A DNA stretch of 55,387 bases from Gammaproteobacteria bacterium (GTDB taxonomy: Bacteria > Pseudomonadota > Gammaproteobacteria > Xanthomonadales > SZUA-36): positions 1-55,387 of the forward strand of contig JAUIJU010000018.1 of assembly GCA_030431095.1 (NCBI GenBank). Direction: 5' to 3'. The notes under the pieces were generated by a model that worked only from the letters and a program-made list of their open reading frames with translations, did no database searches and had not been told where the DNA came from. The position numbers and the translations under genes were made by a program. Of this stretch, positions 45,858-55,387 are shown one piece after another (the first letter of the stretch is position 1; every line of letters begins with the position of its first letter).

Positions 45858-47465
45858 ATGGCCCTGATTGAATCCAGGCTGGACCCGGCGAGCGACGAAT
45901 TCGCCGCCAACGCCGAGCGCCTCCAGTCCCAGGTGGAAGACCTTCGACGAGAACTCGACGCCGTGCTGGTGGGTGGGGGTGACGACGCGCGCATCAAGCA
46001 CCTCAAGCGCGGCAAGATGTTGCCGCGCGACCGCGTTGCCGGCCTGCTGGACGAAGGCAGCCCATTTCTCGAGCTCTCCCCGATGGCTGCCCACGGGCTC
46101 TACGACGGCAAGGCGCCGGGCGCCGGTATCATCACCGGCATCGGCCAGGTGCATGGGCGCGACGTGATGGTGGTGGCCAACGACGCCACGGTCAAAGGCG
46201 GCACCTATTTTCCGATGACGGTGAAAAAGCACCTCCGGGCCCAGGAGGTCGCCGCCGAGAACCACCTGCCCTGCGTCTACCTGGTGGACTCCGGCGGAGC
46301 CTTTTTGCCGTTGCAGGACGAAGTATTCCCCGATAAAGAGCATTTTGGGCGCATCTTCTATAACCAGGCACGCCTGTCGGCCCGCAACATTCCGCAGATC
46401 GCCGTGGTCATGGGCTCGTGCACCGCAGGCGGCGCCTACGTGCCGGCCATGTGCGACGAATCGATCATCGTCAGGCAACAGGGCACCATTTTCCTGGGCG
46501 GCCCGCCGCTGGTGCGCGCCGCCACCGGCGAAGTGGTCGACGCGGAAACCCTCGGCGGCGCCAATGTGCACACCACCAAGTCCGGCGTCGCGGATCACTT
46601 CGCCGAGGACGACGGCCACGCCCTGGAGCTTGCACGGGAGGCCCTCGCGCATCTCAATCGCAAACAGCCTGAGCCGTTCGTCCGCGAAACGCCCCGGGAG
46701 CCGGTGCTGGATCCCGCCGAACTGTATGGCGTGGTGCCGAAAGACACCCGGTTCCAGTTGCCGGTCAAGGAAGTCATCGCACGCATCGTCGACGGCAGTG
46801 AGTTCCACGAGTTCAAGGCGCGCTACGGCAAGACCCTGGTCTGCGGTTTCGCGCACATCGACGGCTGGCCGGTGGGCATCGTGGCCAACAACGGCATCCT
46901 GTTTTCGGAATCCGCCCTCAAGGGCACGCACTTCATCCAGCTGTGCAACAAACGCAACATTCCGCTGGTGTTCCTGCAGAACATTACCGGCTTCATGGTC
47001 GGCAAGGCCTATGAACAGGCCGGCATCGCCAAGGACGGCGCCAAGATGGTCACCGCGGTGGCCACCAGCCACGTCCCCTGCTTCACCGTGGTGATCGGTG
47101 GCAGCTTCGGCGCCGGCAACTACGCCATGTGCGGACGCGCTTACGGGCCGCGCCTGCTGTGGATGTGGCCCAATGCGCGCATCTCGGTCATGGGCGGCGA
47201 ACAGGCCGCCTCGGTGCTGGCCACGGTGCGTCGCGATGGGATCGAGGCCTCGGGCAACAGCTGGAGCGACGCGGAGGAAGAGGCCTTTCGCGCACCGATC
47301 CGCGAGGGCTACGAGCAGCAGGGCCACCCGTACTACGCCACCGCGCGACTCTGGGACGACGGCATCATCGACCCGGCCGACACGCGCGCCACCCTGGCGC
47401 GGGGCCTGGCGGCCGCCTCCAACGCACCGGTGAAGCGCGGGCGCCACGGCGTCTTCCGAATGTAG
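45858..47465 (+). CDS. liuB: methylcrotonyl-CoA carboxylase carboxyltransferase (beta) subunit
   Basis: This 535-residue biotin-dependent carboxyltransferase starts at ATG 45858 with the family start [19 protein letters not shown]. It transfers CO2 from carboxybiotin to 3-methylcrotonyl-CoA. CoA-binding crotonase folds carry [43 protein letters not shown] and [19 protein letters not shown] in the first half, and [24 protein letters not shown] and [23 protein letters not shown] in the second. The biotin-carrying alpha subunit is not in the window, so it must be elsewhere or the activity differs. No clear ribosome site is seen before the start. Confidence 0.93.
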   Translation: MALIESRLDPASDEFAANAERLQSQVEDLRRELDAVLVGGGDDARIKHLKRGKMLPRDRVAGLLDEGSPFLELSPMAAHGLYDGKAPGAGIITGIGQVHGRDVMVVANDATVKGGTYFPMTVKKHLRAQEVAAENHLPCVYLVDSGGAFLPLQDEVFPDKEHFGRIFYNQARLSARNIPQIAVVMGSCTAGGAYVPAMCDESIIVRQQGTIFLGGPPLVRAATGEVVDAETLGGANVHTTKSGVADHFAEDDGHALELAREALAHLNRKQPEPFVRETPREPVLDPAELYGVVPKDTRFQLPVKEVIARIVDGSEFHEFKARYGKTLVCGFAHIDGWPVGIVANNGILFSESALKGTHFIQLCNKRNIPLVFLQNITGFMVGKAYEQAGIAKDGAKMVTAVATSHVPCFTVVIGGSFGAGNYAMCGRAYGPRLLWMWPNARISVMGGEQAASVLATVRRDGIEASGNSWSDAEEEAFRAPIREGYEQQGHPYYATARLWDDGIIDPADTRATLARGLAAASNAPVKRGRHGVFRM

Positions 47466-47542
47466 ATCATCCACGCGACATTGACCCATCAACGCCGCCT
47501 CCACGTGAGCGGACATCCGAAACAGACCCAAGGAGCACATGC

Positions 47543-48304
47543 ATGCAACTCGAAACCGTCAAGGCCGTCATCACCGGCGGCGTCTCCGGCCTCGGCCTGG
47601 CCGTGGCCCGTCACTTCGTGGCCAAGGGCGGCCAGGTCACCCTGTTGGACATCAATGACGAGGCCGGCGCGGCAGCCGAAGAAGCCCTTGGCGCCAAGTA
47701 CGTCAATACCGACGTGACCAGCGAATCTGCCGTCAGCGACGCCGTCGCCCAGGCCGTGGAGTTCATGGGCGGCGTGAACGTGTCGGTCAACTGCGCGGGC
47801 GTGATCGGCGCCGGGCGGGTCCTGGGCCGTGAGGGCCCGATGGACCTGGACTACTTCAGCAAGGTCATCCAGATCAATCTCGTCGGCACCTTCAACGCCG
47901 CCAAGGCGGCGGCCGCGGTCATGGAAGAAAACGTGCCGAATCCCGACGGCGAACGCGGCGTGATCATCAACACCGCCTCGGTCGCGGCCTACGAGGGCCA
48001 GATCGGCCAGGCCGCGTATTCCGCCTCCAAGGGCGGCGTGGTCGGCATGACATTGCCCATGGCGCGGGAGTTCGCTCGCATCGGCGTGCGCGTCAACACC
48101 ATCGCGCCGGGCATCTTCTGGACCCCGATGGCCGATGGCATGCCCGAGCACATCCAGGAGGCGCTGGCCGCATCCATTCCATTCCCGGCCCGCCTGGGCA
48201 AACCCGAGGAATATGCTGACCTGGCCGGCCATATCGTGGAGAATGGCTACTTCAACGGGGAGACCATCCGGCTCGACGGCGCCGTGCGCATGCAGCCGAA
48301 GTGA
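47543..48304 (+). CDS. SDR dehydrogenase (3-hydroxyacyl-CoA/HSD17B10-like)
   Basis: The start at ATG 47543 has AAGGAG upstream; the protein has 253 residues. SDR features: the glycine motif ITGGVSGLGLAVARHF, cofactor Asp in LLDINDEAGA (NAD preference), NCAG near 93, catalytic Ser in INTASVAAYEGQIGQAAYSASKGG with Tyr and Lys (YxxxK) and the PGIFWTPMADG segment. It most resembles the 3-hydroxyacyl-CoA or 2-methyl-3-hydroxybutyryl-CoA dehydrogenases of isoleucine and fatty-acid breakdown. It lies 77 bp after the carboxylase gene. Confidence 0.92.
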   Translation: MQLETVKAVITGGVSGLGLAVARHFVAKGGQVTLLDINDEAGAAAEEALGAKYVNTDVTSESAVSDAVAQAVEFMGGVNVSVNCAGVIGAGRVLGREGPMDLDYFSKVIQINLVGTFNAAKAAAAVMEENVPNPDGERGVIINTASVAAYEGQIGQAAYSASKGGVVGMTLPMAREFARIGVRVNTIAPGIFWTPMADGMPEHIQEALAASIPFPARLGKPEEYADLAGHIVENGYFNGETIRLDGAVRMQPK

Positions 48305-48319
48305 GACGAGGTAACAGGC

Positions 48320-48727
48320 GTGGAAACGTTCGCTGAAGTACGCGATTTCGTGCAGGAACGGCACGAGCTCATGATCGACGAACCCTTTCTCCTGGGATTC
48401 GAATGCCCGGTGGGCGACCAGGGTCGCAAACAGAGCATCTTCATGGCCGAAATCAAGGCCGACGACGGCCGGCGATTTCTGCGCGTGGAAACGCCGGTGG
48501 TGCCGCTGGAAGACTTCGACGCCGAGAAGTGCCTGCGCATCAACCTGATGCAGCGCGTCGGCTATCTCGCCGTGGGTGACCTCGACAGCGTGGCCTTCAT
48601 CAAGCTGTGTGAAAACATGCCCTACGCCTCGCTCGACGGCGAGGAACTCGAGTACGTCGTCAATCACATGGCGCCAATGGCCGACCGATTCGAACAGGTG
48701 CTGGAGTACGACAGCGACATCGCCTGA
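48320..48727 (+). CDS. hypothetical protein (YbjN/CesT-like fold suspected)
   Basis: This 135-residue acidic protein starts at GTG 48320, 15 bp after the SDR stop. It contains ECPVGDQGRKQSIFMAEIKADDGRRFLRVETPVVPLEDFD and LRINLMQRVGYLAVGDLDSVAFIKLCENMPYASLDGEELEYVVNHMAPMADRFEQVL. The alternation of strands followed by a long helix resembles the YbjN / type-III chaperone-like fold, but this is a visual impression only. No signal or membrane span. It may be transcribed with the SDR gene. Confidence 0.6.
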   Translation: METFAEVRDFVQERHELMIDEPFLLGFECPVGDQGRKQSIFMAEIKADDGRRFLRVETPVVPLEDFDAEKCLRINLMQRVGYLAVGDLDSVAFIKLCENMPYASLDGEELEYVVNHMAPMADRFEQVLEYDSDIA

Positions 48728-48760
48728 TTTTTAAACACTGCATCGCCCTGGGGGGGCCGC

Positions 48761-49623
48761 ATGGAACAGCTATCCGAATACATCCAGAACACCAATTTCA
48801 CCGAATTGCTGATCAGCATCGGCACGCGCCTGTTCCTGGTGCTGCTGATTTACATTGTCGGCCGCTGGCTGGCGCGCATCACCCAACGGGTACTGGAAAG
48901 ATGCTGCGGCGCCGCGAAGTGGACGAAGTGCTGGTCGATTTCCTGGGCTCGGTCGCCAACATCGCGGTCACGGTGGTCGCCATCATCGCGGCCCTGGACC
49001 AGCTGGGCATTTCGCCCGCCTCGCTGTTGGCCGTGGTCGGCGCCGCCAGCCTGGCCGTGGGCCTGGCGCTGAAGGACAGCCTGTCCAACTTCGCCGCCGG
49101 CGTGATGCTGGTCATGTTTCGGCCCTTCACCAAGGGTGACTACGTGGAGGCAGGCGGTGAAAGCGGCACCGTTGACGAGGTGTACCTGAACTCCACCCGG
49201 CTGGTCACGCCGGACAACAAGCTGGTGCTGGTGCCCAACGCACAGATCTGGAACGGCAGCATCACCAACTATTCGGCCAAGGACACCCGCCGCGTAGACA
49301 TGGTGATCGGCGTGGGCTACGACGACGACCTGAAGGAAGCCCACAACGTGATCCTGGGCGTGCTCAACGAGCACGACAAGGTGCTCAAGGATCCCGCGCC
49401 CGCCGTGTTCGTGGGCAACCTGGGTGACAGCAGCGTGGACTTCAACGTGCGGCCCTGGGTGAATACGCCGGACTACTGGGGCGTGTACTCCGACGTCCTC
49501 GAACGCGCCAAGATCGCGCTCGATGCCGCCGGCATCAGCATTCCCTACCCGCAGTCCGACGTACACATGCACCAGGTGGCTGCAGCGGCCGCCGAAAACG
49601 ACGATAGCGACGGTAAGGAATAA
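48761..49623 (+). pseudogene. MscS-type mechanosensitive channel gene with a -1 frameshift
   Basis: The first frame (from ATG 48761) gives TM1 (FLVLLIYIVGRWLARI) and ends as LERC with non-protein-like continuation to 49072. The second frame starts at ATG 48901 and carries the remainder: DEVLVDFLGSVANIAVTVVAIIAALDQLG (TM2), then the pore helix SLAVGLALKDSLSNFAAGVMLVMFRPF, and the beta domain to 49623. The correct joint is LER|MLRRREVDE, so one base is missing near 48897-48901, or a -1 slip occurs. A 240-residue product from 48901 would lack TM1. A mutation, sequencing error or programmed shift cannot be separated from the sequence. Confidence 0.7.
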
Positions 49624-49636
49624 ACGCTTCAGCGCC

Positions 49637-50344
49637 GTGCTCGAGGGCTTCTCCAGGCCCTCGGGCAAGGTGCTGGTGGCCGTCAACCTGGCGCTCCTGG
49701 CCGGTGTGTTCGCGCTGGACTGGAACGTCTTCGACATCGTCTTCCTCTACTGGGCGGAAAACCTGGTGATCGGCGTGATCAACGTCATGAAAATGCTGAC
49801 CGCCCACCACGACCCGTTCGCCGGCATGACCGACAGCGACGGGCAGCCCCTGGTGCGCGACCGTTCCGCCCGGCTGGCGCGCACCGTGGCCAACGTCGGC
49901 ACGAAACTGTTCATCGTGCCGTTCTTCATCATTCACTACGGTGGTTTCTGCGCCGGCCACGGCTTTTTCATTTTCGTGCTGTTCCGGGAAGTCGGCGAGT
50001 TCACCGGCGACCTGAAGGACGCCGTACCCGAGTTGCTGACCGCCGGCCTGCTCCTGTCACTGGCCGGCCTGGCGGCCAGCCACCTGTACTCGTTTTTCAC
50101 CAACTACCTGGGAAGCGGGGAATACCGCCGTACCACGCCCATGGAACTCATGGCCCGTCCCTACGGCCGCATCGTGGCGCTGCACATCACGATTATCGTT
50201 GGCGGATTCCTGGTCGTCGCCCTGGGCGACCCCAAGCCGATGCTCGTCGTGCTGGTCATTCTGAAAACCGGCGTGGACCTCGCCATGCACGGGCGCGAAC
50301 GGCAGAAGTACCAGGACGATGAGGCCGTTGCGACAACCGCCTGA
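49637..50344 (+). CDS. DUF6498-like multi-pass membrane protein
   Basis: The best start is the GTG at 49637 (235 residues), 14 bp past the channel gene; the frame is open further upstream but that part is a shadow of the channel gene. Spans: VLVAVNLALLAGVFALDWNVFDIVFLYWAENLVIG (WAEN signature of this family), KLFIVPFFIIHYGGFCAGHGFFIFVLF, LLTAGLLLSLAGLAASHLYSFFTNYLG and the IIVGGFLVVALGDPKPMLVVLVILKTGVDLAMHGRER end. The family is of unknown function. It follows the MscS gene closely. Confidence 0.8.
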   Translation: MLEGFSRPSGKVLVAVNLALLAGVFALDWNVFDIVFLYWAENLVIGVINVMKMLTAHHDPFAGMTDSDGQPLVRDRSARLARTVANVGTKLFIVPFFIIHYGGFCAGHGFFIFVLFREVGEFTGDLKDAVPELLTAGLLLSLAGLAASHLYSFFTNYLGSGEYRRTTPMELMARPYGRIVALHITIIVGGFLVVALGDPKPMLVVLVILKTGVDLAMHGRERQKYQDDEAVATTA

Positions 50345-51544
<1,200 letters not shown>

Positions 51545-51546
51545 CC

Positions 51547-52398
51547 ATGAGTGACACGCTGCTGAAACCCGTGGCCGCCTGGCGCAGCTTCGACGGCTGG
51601 GTTAAACGTTTCGAACACCGCAGCGAGGTGCTGGACTGCGACATGGTGTTCGGCGTCTACCTGCCCCCACAGGCCGAGCAGGGCCCTGTACCGGCACTCT
51701 GGTGGCTGTCCGGGCTGACCTGTACCGATGAAAATTTCCTGCAGAAGGCCGGCGCGCAAAAGCTGGCCGCCGAACTGGGCATGGCCCTCGTCTGTCCCGA
51801 CACCAGCCCGCGCGGCACCGACCTGCCCGGTGAGCACGACGACTGGGATTTCGGTTCGGGCGCCGGGTTCTACGTCAACGCCACCCGGGAACCCTGGTCA
51901 CGGCACTACCGCATGTACGACTATGTCACCCGCGAATTGCCCACCCTGGCCGAATCCGCGCTGCCCCTGGACGGGCGCAGGTCGATCAGTGGCCACTCCA
52001 TGGGCGGACACGGTGCACTGATCTGCGCCCTGCGCGAACCGGAACGCTGGCACTCGGTATCGGCCTTTTCGCCCATCTGCCACCCCTCGCGCTGCCAGTG
52101 GGGCATCAAGGCCTTCAGTCACTACCTGGGCGACGACCGCAACGACTGGGCCGAGTGGGACGCCACCCAGCTGGTGACCCACGTGGACAAGCAGCTGCCC
52201 ATCCTGATCGACCAGGGCGGTGACGACGAATTTCTCGGTGACCAGCTCAAGCCGGGCAGCCTCGAACAGGCCTGCATCTGCACCCACCACCCGCTGGAGA
52301 TCAACCTGCGCGAAGGTTATGACCACAGCTATTACTTCGTGGCCAGCTTCATCGACGACCACCTGCGTCATCATGGCAGGGCGTTGGGATTGGGGTAA
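51547..52398 (+). CDS. frmB: S-formylglutathione hydrolase
   Basis: This 283-residue esterase hydrolyses S-formylglutathione to formate. It has the alpha/beta fold with WWLSGLTCTDENFLQKAGAQ near 52, DTSPRGTDLPGEHDDWDFGSGAGFYV near 85, and the nucleophile Ser151 in ISGHSMGGHGAL. The acid lies in IDQGGDDEFL and the His in EGYDHSYYFVASFI. It follows frmA by 2 bp, forming the usual frmA-frmB operon. Confidence 0.95.
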   Translation: MSDTLLKPVAAWRSFDGWVKRFEHRSEVLDCDMVFGVYLPPQAEQGPVPALWWLSGLTCTDENFLQKAGAQKLAAELGMALVCPDTSPRGTDLPGEHDDWDFGSGAGFYVNATREPWSRHYRMYDYVTRELPTLAESALPLDGRRSISGHSMGGHGALICALREPERWHSVSAFSPICHPSRCQWGIKAFSHYLGDDRNDWAEWDATQLVTHVDKQLPILIDQGGDDEFLGDQLKPGSLEQACICTHHPLEINLREGYDHSYYFVASFIDDHLRHHGRALGLG

Positions 52399-52447
52399 CC
52401 AGGGTCGGCCGTGAGTGGCCTGCTCGGGTTTCGGCCGCAATCGCCCT

Positions 52448-52510
52448 GGTCGGGTAAGGCGCCTTTGCTGGCCGGGAACGGGTGGGACTCCCTGGCCTGG
52501 GATCGGGATG
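52448..52510 (+). repeat. partial copy of the cysH-cysB dispersed repeat
   Basis: GGTCGGGT at 52448-52455 and a 41-bp core at 52470-52510 match the right arm of the 277-bp element at 24521-24797 with one mismatch in the core. It lies in another convergent gap (frmB/atl). It lacks the second arm of the full element. Confidence 0.7.
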
Positions 52511-52570
52511 CTCCAGCCGACCCCGGCCAACGAAACCATCACTTCCAAACACGCCAACACCCTGATTTCC

Positions 52571-52945
52571 TCAGGCCGGATCCTCCCAGAAGATCTTGTC
52601 CAACACCCCCTGGTACCCAAATCGCTCCAGGTCGATCTTGCCGTTGAGAAACACCACGCCTTCCTCTTCCAGGCGGTCCTTCTGGCGCTGGTGCGCCGCG
52701 GAATCGGGGGGAAAGGAGATCTTGCCCTGGGCGTTGATCACGCGGTGCCAGGGCAACTGCAGATTGCGCGGGGCCCAGCGCATGGCCTGGCCGACGCGGC
52801 GCGCAAAGCGGGGATTGCCGGACAGCCGGGCCACTTCGCCGTACGTCAGCACGTGGCCTGGCGGGATTTCACCCACGACCTTCCAGACCGCCTCGGCCCA
52901 CTCGCGGTCGGGCTTGCGGGCTTCGCTGGAAGGCGCGTCGGTCAC
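52571..52945 (-). CDS. alkyltransferase-like (ATL) DNA-damage protein
   Basis: This 124-residue protein is an MGMT-family homologue in which the active-site Cys is replaced by Trp66 (LPWHRVINAQG instead of PCHRV). Other family marks: GEIPPGHVLTYGEVARLSGNPRFARRVGQAM with the DNA-binding Arg and Tyr, and KDRLEEEGVVFLNGKIDLERFGY. ATL proteins bind O6-alkylguanine and hand it to nucleotide excision repair. It overlaps the secF stop by 4 bp, so it is the tail of a secD-secF transcript. Confidence 0.9.
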   Translation of the reverse strand: MTDAPSSEARKPDREWAEAVWKVVGEIPPGHVLTYGEVARLSGNPRFARRVGQAMRWAPRNLQLPWHRVINAQGKISFPPDSAAHQRQKDRLEEEGVVFLNGKIDLERFGYQGVLDKIFWEDPA

Positions 52946-53889
52946 GGCATGGCGTCGACTTCGACCCCTTCCTTCTCGACCTGCAGCAGGTCCAGTTTGC
53001 TCACACCCAGCATCAGCAGCGCGTTGCTCGCCACGTAGATGGAGGAGTAGGTGCCGACGATGACGCCGACGATCAGCGTCCAGGCAAAGGCATGGATGAC
53101 TTCACCGCCGAAGAAAAACAGCGCGATCAGCACCAGCAGCGTGGTCAAGGACGTCATCAGGGTTCGCGCCAGGGTCTCGTTCACCGAACGGTTGACCACC
53201 TCCGTGGGCGTGGACTTGCCCATGCGCGGGAAGTTTTCGCGAATCCGGTCGAACAGCACGATCGTGTCATTCAGCGAGTAACCCACCACGGCCAACAGCG
53301 CGGCCACCACGGTCAGGTCGAAATCAATCTGCAGAACCGACAGGATGCCCAGGCTGACCAGGATGTCGTGGATCACGGCCACGACCGCGCCCACCGAGAA
53401 GCGCCACTGGAAGCGGAACATCACGTAGATGAAGATGCCGATCAGGGCGTAGATCACGGCCAGGATGCCCTGCTCGGTCAGCTCCTCGCCCACCTGGGGA
53501 CCGACGAAGCCCGAACTGCGCATGTCCACGCCGGCGGGAAAGTCGCCGGCCAGGGCGGTGATCACCCGCGTGGCCTGCTCGGCGGCGTCGCTTTCCTCTT
53601 CGCCTTCGTGCGGCGGTATGCGGACCAGCAGATCGACGGACGAACCGAAGCGCTGGACCGTCGCATCGGGCATGCCCGCATCCTCCAGGCTCTGGCGCAC
53701 GTCCGCGATTTCCGGCGCTTCGGTGAAGCGCACCTCGACCTCGGTGCCGCCGGTGAAGTCCAGGCCGAAGTTCAGACCCAGGATCGGCAGCACCACGATG
53801 GACGCGATGACCAGCAGGGTGGACAGGCCCAGGGCGAGCCTGCGCTTGCTCATGAAATCGATATTGACGTTCTGTTTGACCAGTCTCAT
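52942..53889 (-). CDS. secF: protein translocase subunit SecF
   Basis: This 315-residue membrane protein works with SecD in proton-driven late steps of protein export. From ATG 53889 (GAGG about 8 nt upstream) it opens MRLVKQNVNIDFMSKRR; TM1 is LALGLSTLLVIASIVVLPILG. The periplasmic P1-like region follows GLDFTGGTEVEVRF, then five spans: GILAVIYALIGIFIYVMF, FSVGAVVAVIHDILVSLGIL, DLTVVAALLAVVGYSLNDTIVLFDRI, LMTSLTTLLVLIALFFF and FAWTLIVGVIVGTYSSIYVASNALL. It follows secD by 10 bp. Confidence 0.96.
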   Translation of the reverse strand: MRLVKQNVNIDFMSKRRLALGLSTLLVIASIVVLPILGLNFGLDFTGGTEVEVRFTEAPEIADVRQSLEDAGMPDATVQRFGSSVDLLVRIPPHEGEEESDAAEQATRVITALAGDFPAGVDMRSSGFVGPQVGEELTEQGILAVIYALIGIFIYVMFRFQWRFSVGAVVAVIHDILVSLGILSVLQIDFDLTVVAALLAVVGYSLNDTIVLFDRIRENFPRMGKSTPTEVVNRSVNETLARTLMTSLTTLLVLIALFFFGGEVIHAFAWTLIVGVIVGTYSSIYVASNALLMLGVSKLDLLQVEKEGVEVDAMP

Positions 53890-53899
53890 GGCGAACACC

Positions 53900-55387
53900 T
53901 CAGATGGCGAGTTTCTCGACCCGCTGCCGCCGGCCGTAGATCAGGTTGACCAGCGCACGCGTGCCCATGATGGCCGTGAACATGGACGTCACGATCCCCA
54001 GGGACAGGGTCACCGCGAAGCCTTTCACGGGCCCGGTGCCGAACAGGAACAGCACGAAGGCGGCGATCAGCGTGGTGACGTTGGCGTCGGCGATGGTTGA
54101 GAAGGCTTTCTCGTAGCCCGAACGGATACTCGCTTGTGGCGTATTGCCGTTGGCCAGCTCCTCGCGGATACGCTCGAAGATCAGAACGTTGGCGTCCACC
54201 GCCATGCCCACCGTCAACACGATGCCGGCGATGCCGGGCATGGTCAGTGTGGCGCCCAGCGAGGACAGCAATGCGATCAGCAGCACCAGGTTGGCGAACA
54301 GCGCCACGTTGGCCACCAGGCCGAAGACCCGGTAGTAGATGGCCATAAACAACAGCACCAGGATGAAGCCGATCACCACCGACTTAAACCCTCGCGCGAT
54401 GTTATCGGCGCCCAGGCTCGGGCCCACCGTGCGCTGGAAGGCGATCTCCATGGGGGCGGCCAGCGCGCCGGCGCGCAGCAGCAGCGCCAGTTGCGAAGCC
54501 TCCTGGATGGAGTCCAGCCCCGTGGTCTGGAAACGCTTGCCGAAGGGCTCGCGCACCACCGCCACCGAGATGACGTCCTGCACCCGCGTGCCGTCGGCCT
54601 TCTGCTCGATGTAGACAACGGCCATGCGGTTGCCCACGTTGTCACGAGTGAAATCCAGCATCCGCGAGGCGCCCACGCCGTCCAGCGTCACGGAGACCTG
54701 CGGCGAACCGCTCTGCTGGTCGAAACCGCCGGAGGCGCCGATCAACTGGTCGCCCGACACGATCAGGCGTTTCTTCAGCAGGATCGGCTGGCCGGTCATG
54801 TCCGTGTACAGCCGCGAGTCGGCCGGAATGCGGCCAGTCTGCGCGGCGGCGAAGGGATCGTTGGCCTCGTCCACCGCGCGGTACTCGAGAGTGGCCGTGG
54901 AACCCAGGATTTTCTTGGCCTCGGCCATGTCCTGCACACCGGGCAACTGCACCACCACGCGATCCGCGCCCTGCTGCTGGATGACCGGTTCGGCCACGCC
55001 CAGTTCGTTCACGCGATTTCTCAGGGTGGTGATGTTCTGTTTCAGGGCAGTCTGCTGCAGTTCCACCAGCGTCTGTTCCCGAATGGTGGCCTGCAGGCCG
55101 TAGGTTTCACCGACGGGCAATTCCTGCAGGTCGAGGCCGTCCAGGCTCTGGTTGCTCTCGATGACGCGCTCGGCTTCCGCGCGGTCGTCCGCGGAGCGCA
55201 ACAGTACCCGCACGCCCTCGCCTTCGGCACGCACCGACACGTAACGAATGGATGCTTCGCGCAGCGCGGCACGAATATCGTCCACGTAGCCGTCCACCGC
55301 CTGGCTGCGGGCGGTTTCCATGTCCAGCTGCATCAGGAAGTGAACGCCGCCCTGCAGGTCCAGGCCCAGGGTCAACGGCTTGCCGCC
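53900..55387 (-). CDS. secD: protein translocase subunit SecD, N-terminus beyond window
   Basis: The frame is open to the window edge; 496 codons are seen and the start is missing. It begins within GKPLTLGLDLQGGVHFLMQLDM, the standard early SecD segment. The periplasmic domain includes LRNRVNELGVAEPVIQQQGADRVVVQLPGVQD. The C-terminal half has the conserved membrane spans with SVVIGFILVLLFMAIYY, LIALLSSLGATLTMPGIAGIVLTVGMAVDANVLIFERIREEL and the SIRSGYEKAFSTIADANVTTLIAAFVLFLFGTGPVKGFAVTLSLGI region. Upstream genes such as yajC would be expected outside. Confidence 0.97.
   Translation of the reverse strand, partial: GGKPLTLGLDLQGGVHFLMQLDMETARSQAVDGYVDDIRAALREASIRYVSVRAEGEGVRVLLRSADDRAEAERVIESNQSLDGLDLQELPVGETYGLQATIREQTLVELQQTALKQNITTLRNRVNELGVAEPVIQQQGADRVVVQLPGVQDMAEAKKILGSTATLEYRAVDEANDPFAAAQTGRIPADSRLYTDMTGQPILLKKRLIVSGDQLIGASGGFDQQSGSPQVSVTLDGVGASRMLDFTRDNVGNRMAVVYIEQKADGTRVQDVISVAVVREPFGKRFQTTGLDSIQEASQLALLLRAGALAAPMEIAFQRTVGPSLGADNIARGFKSVVIGFILVLLFMAIYYRVFGLVANVALFANLVLLIALLSSLGATLTMPGIAGIVLTVGMAVDANVLIFERIREELANGNTPQASIRSGYEKAFSTIADANVTTLIAAFVLFLFGTGPVKGFAVTLSLGIVTSMFTAIMGTRALVNLIYGRRQRVEKLAI

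Overview
The window is GC-rich, densely coded bacterial chromosome. The cysJ-cysI-cysH / cysB / cysG set, a class I short-form IlvC, an IlvG/IlvM acetolactate synthase, glutathione-dependent formaldehyde detoxification and a secD-secF pair together suggest a gammaproteobacterium, plausibly near the Xanthomonadales/Wenzhouxiangellaceae. That placement is inferred from gene content and was not tested.

Layout. (1) 1-12.5 kb, mostly minus strand: a partial PurD-like ATP-grasp protein, a 44-bp perfect inverted repeat, an aldo/keto reductase, and an envelope set (tandem-repeat secreted protein, Omp85-type barrel, DUF3313 and DUF4136 lipoproteins). An arylsulfatase/HAD-hydrolase pair follows, divergent from an AraC regulator, then an HdeD-like membrane protein and an outer-membrane-type gene with one in-frame nonsense codon. 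(2) 12.5-19.5 kb: a DUF3604 protein, an M16 metallopeptidase lipoprotein, a chromate transporter and a META-domain protein. (3) 19.6-27.6 kb: assimilatory sulfate reduction. cysJ, a 58-codon ORF coupled at both ends, cysI and cysH run in one direction; cysB and cysG are divergent. (4) 27.7-40.1 kb: one minus-strand branched-chain amino-acid biosynthesis operon, ilvD-ilvC-ilvG-ilvM-leuA-ilvE-leuC-leuD-leuB-ilvA, behind a leader peptide and terminator. (5) 40.2-48.7 kb: a GFA-family protein, then a plus-strand leucine/isoleucine catabolic run (leucine-type dehydrogenase, isovaleryl-CoA dehydrogenase, thiolase, methylcrotonyl-CoA carboxylase beta subunit, SDR dehydrogenase), interrupted by a four-helix-bundle gene inside an inverted repeat. 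(6) 48.7-55.4 kb: a frameshifted MscS channel, a DUF6498-like membrane protein, frmA-frmB, and secD-secF-atl on the minus strand.

The strongest discovery candidate is upstream of cysB. A 24-residue, cysteine-rich ORF starts about 2 nt after a predicted transcription start and is followed by mutually exclusive antiterminator and terminator helices. This is the layout of ribosome-mediated attenuation sensing Cys-tRNA. The ilv-leu leader has the same architecture (TTGACA promoter, start codon at about +1, Leu/Val/Ile run, competing helices), so the two systems appear to share a leaderless-uORF attenuation design. A 12-13 bp motif occurs at nearly identical distance before cysJ and cysG and inside the cysB promoter, and is a candidate CysB operator.
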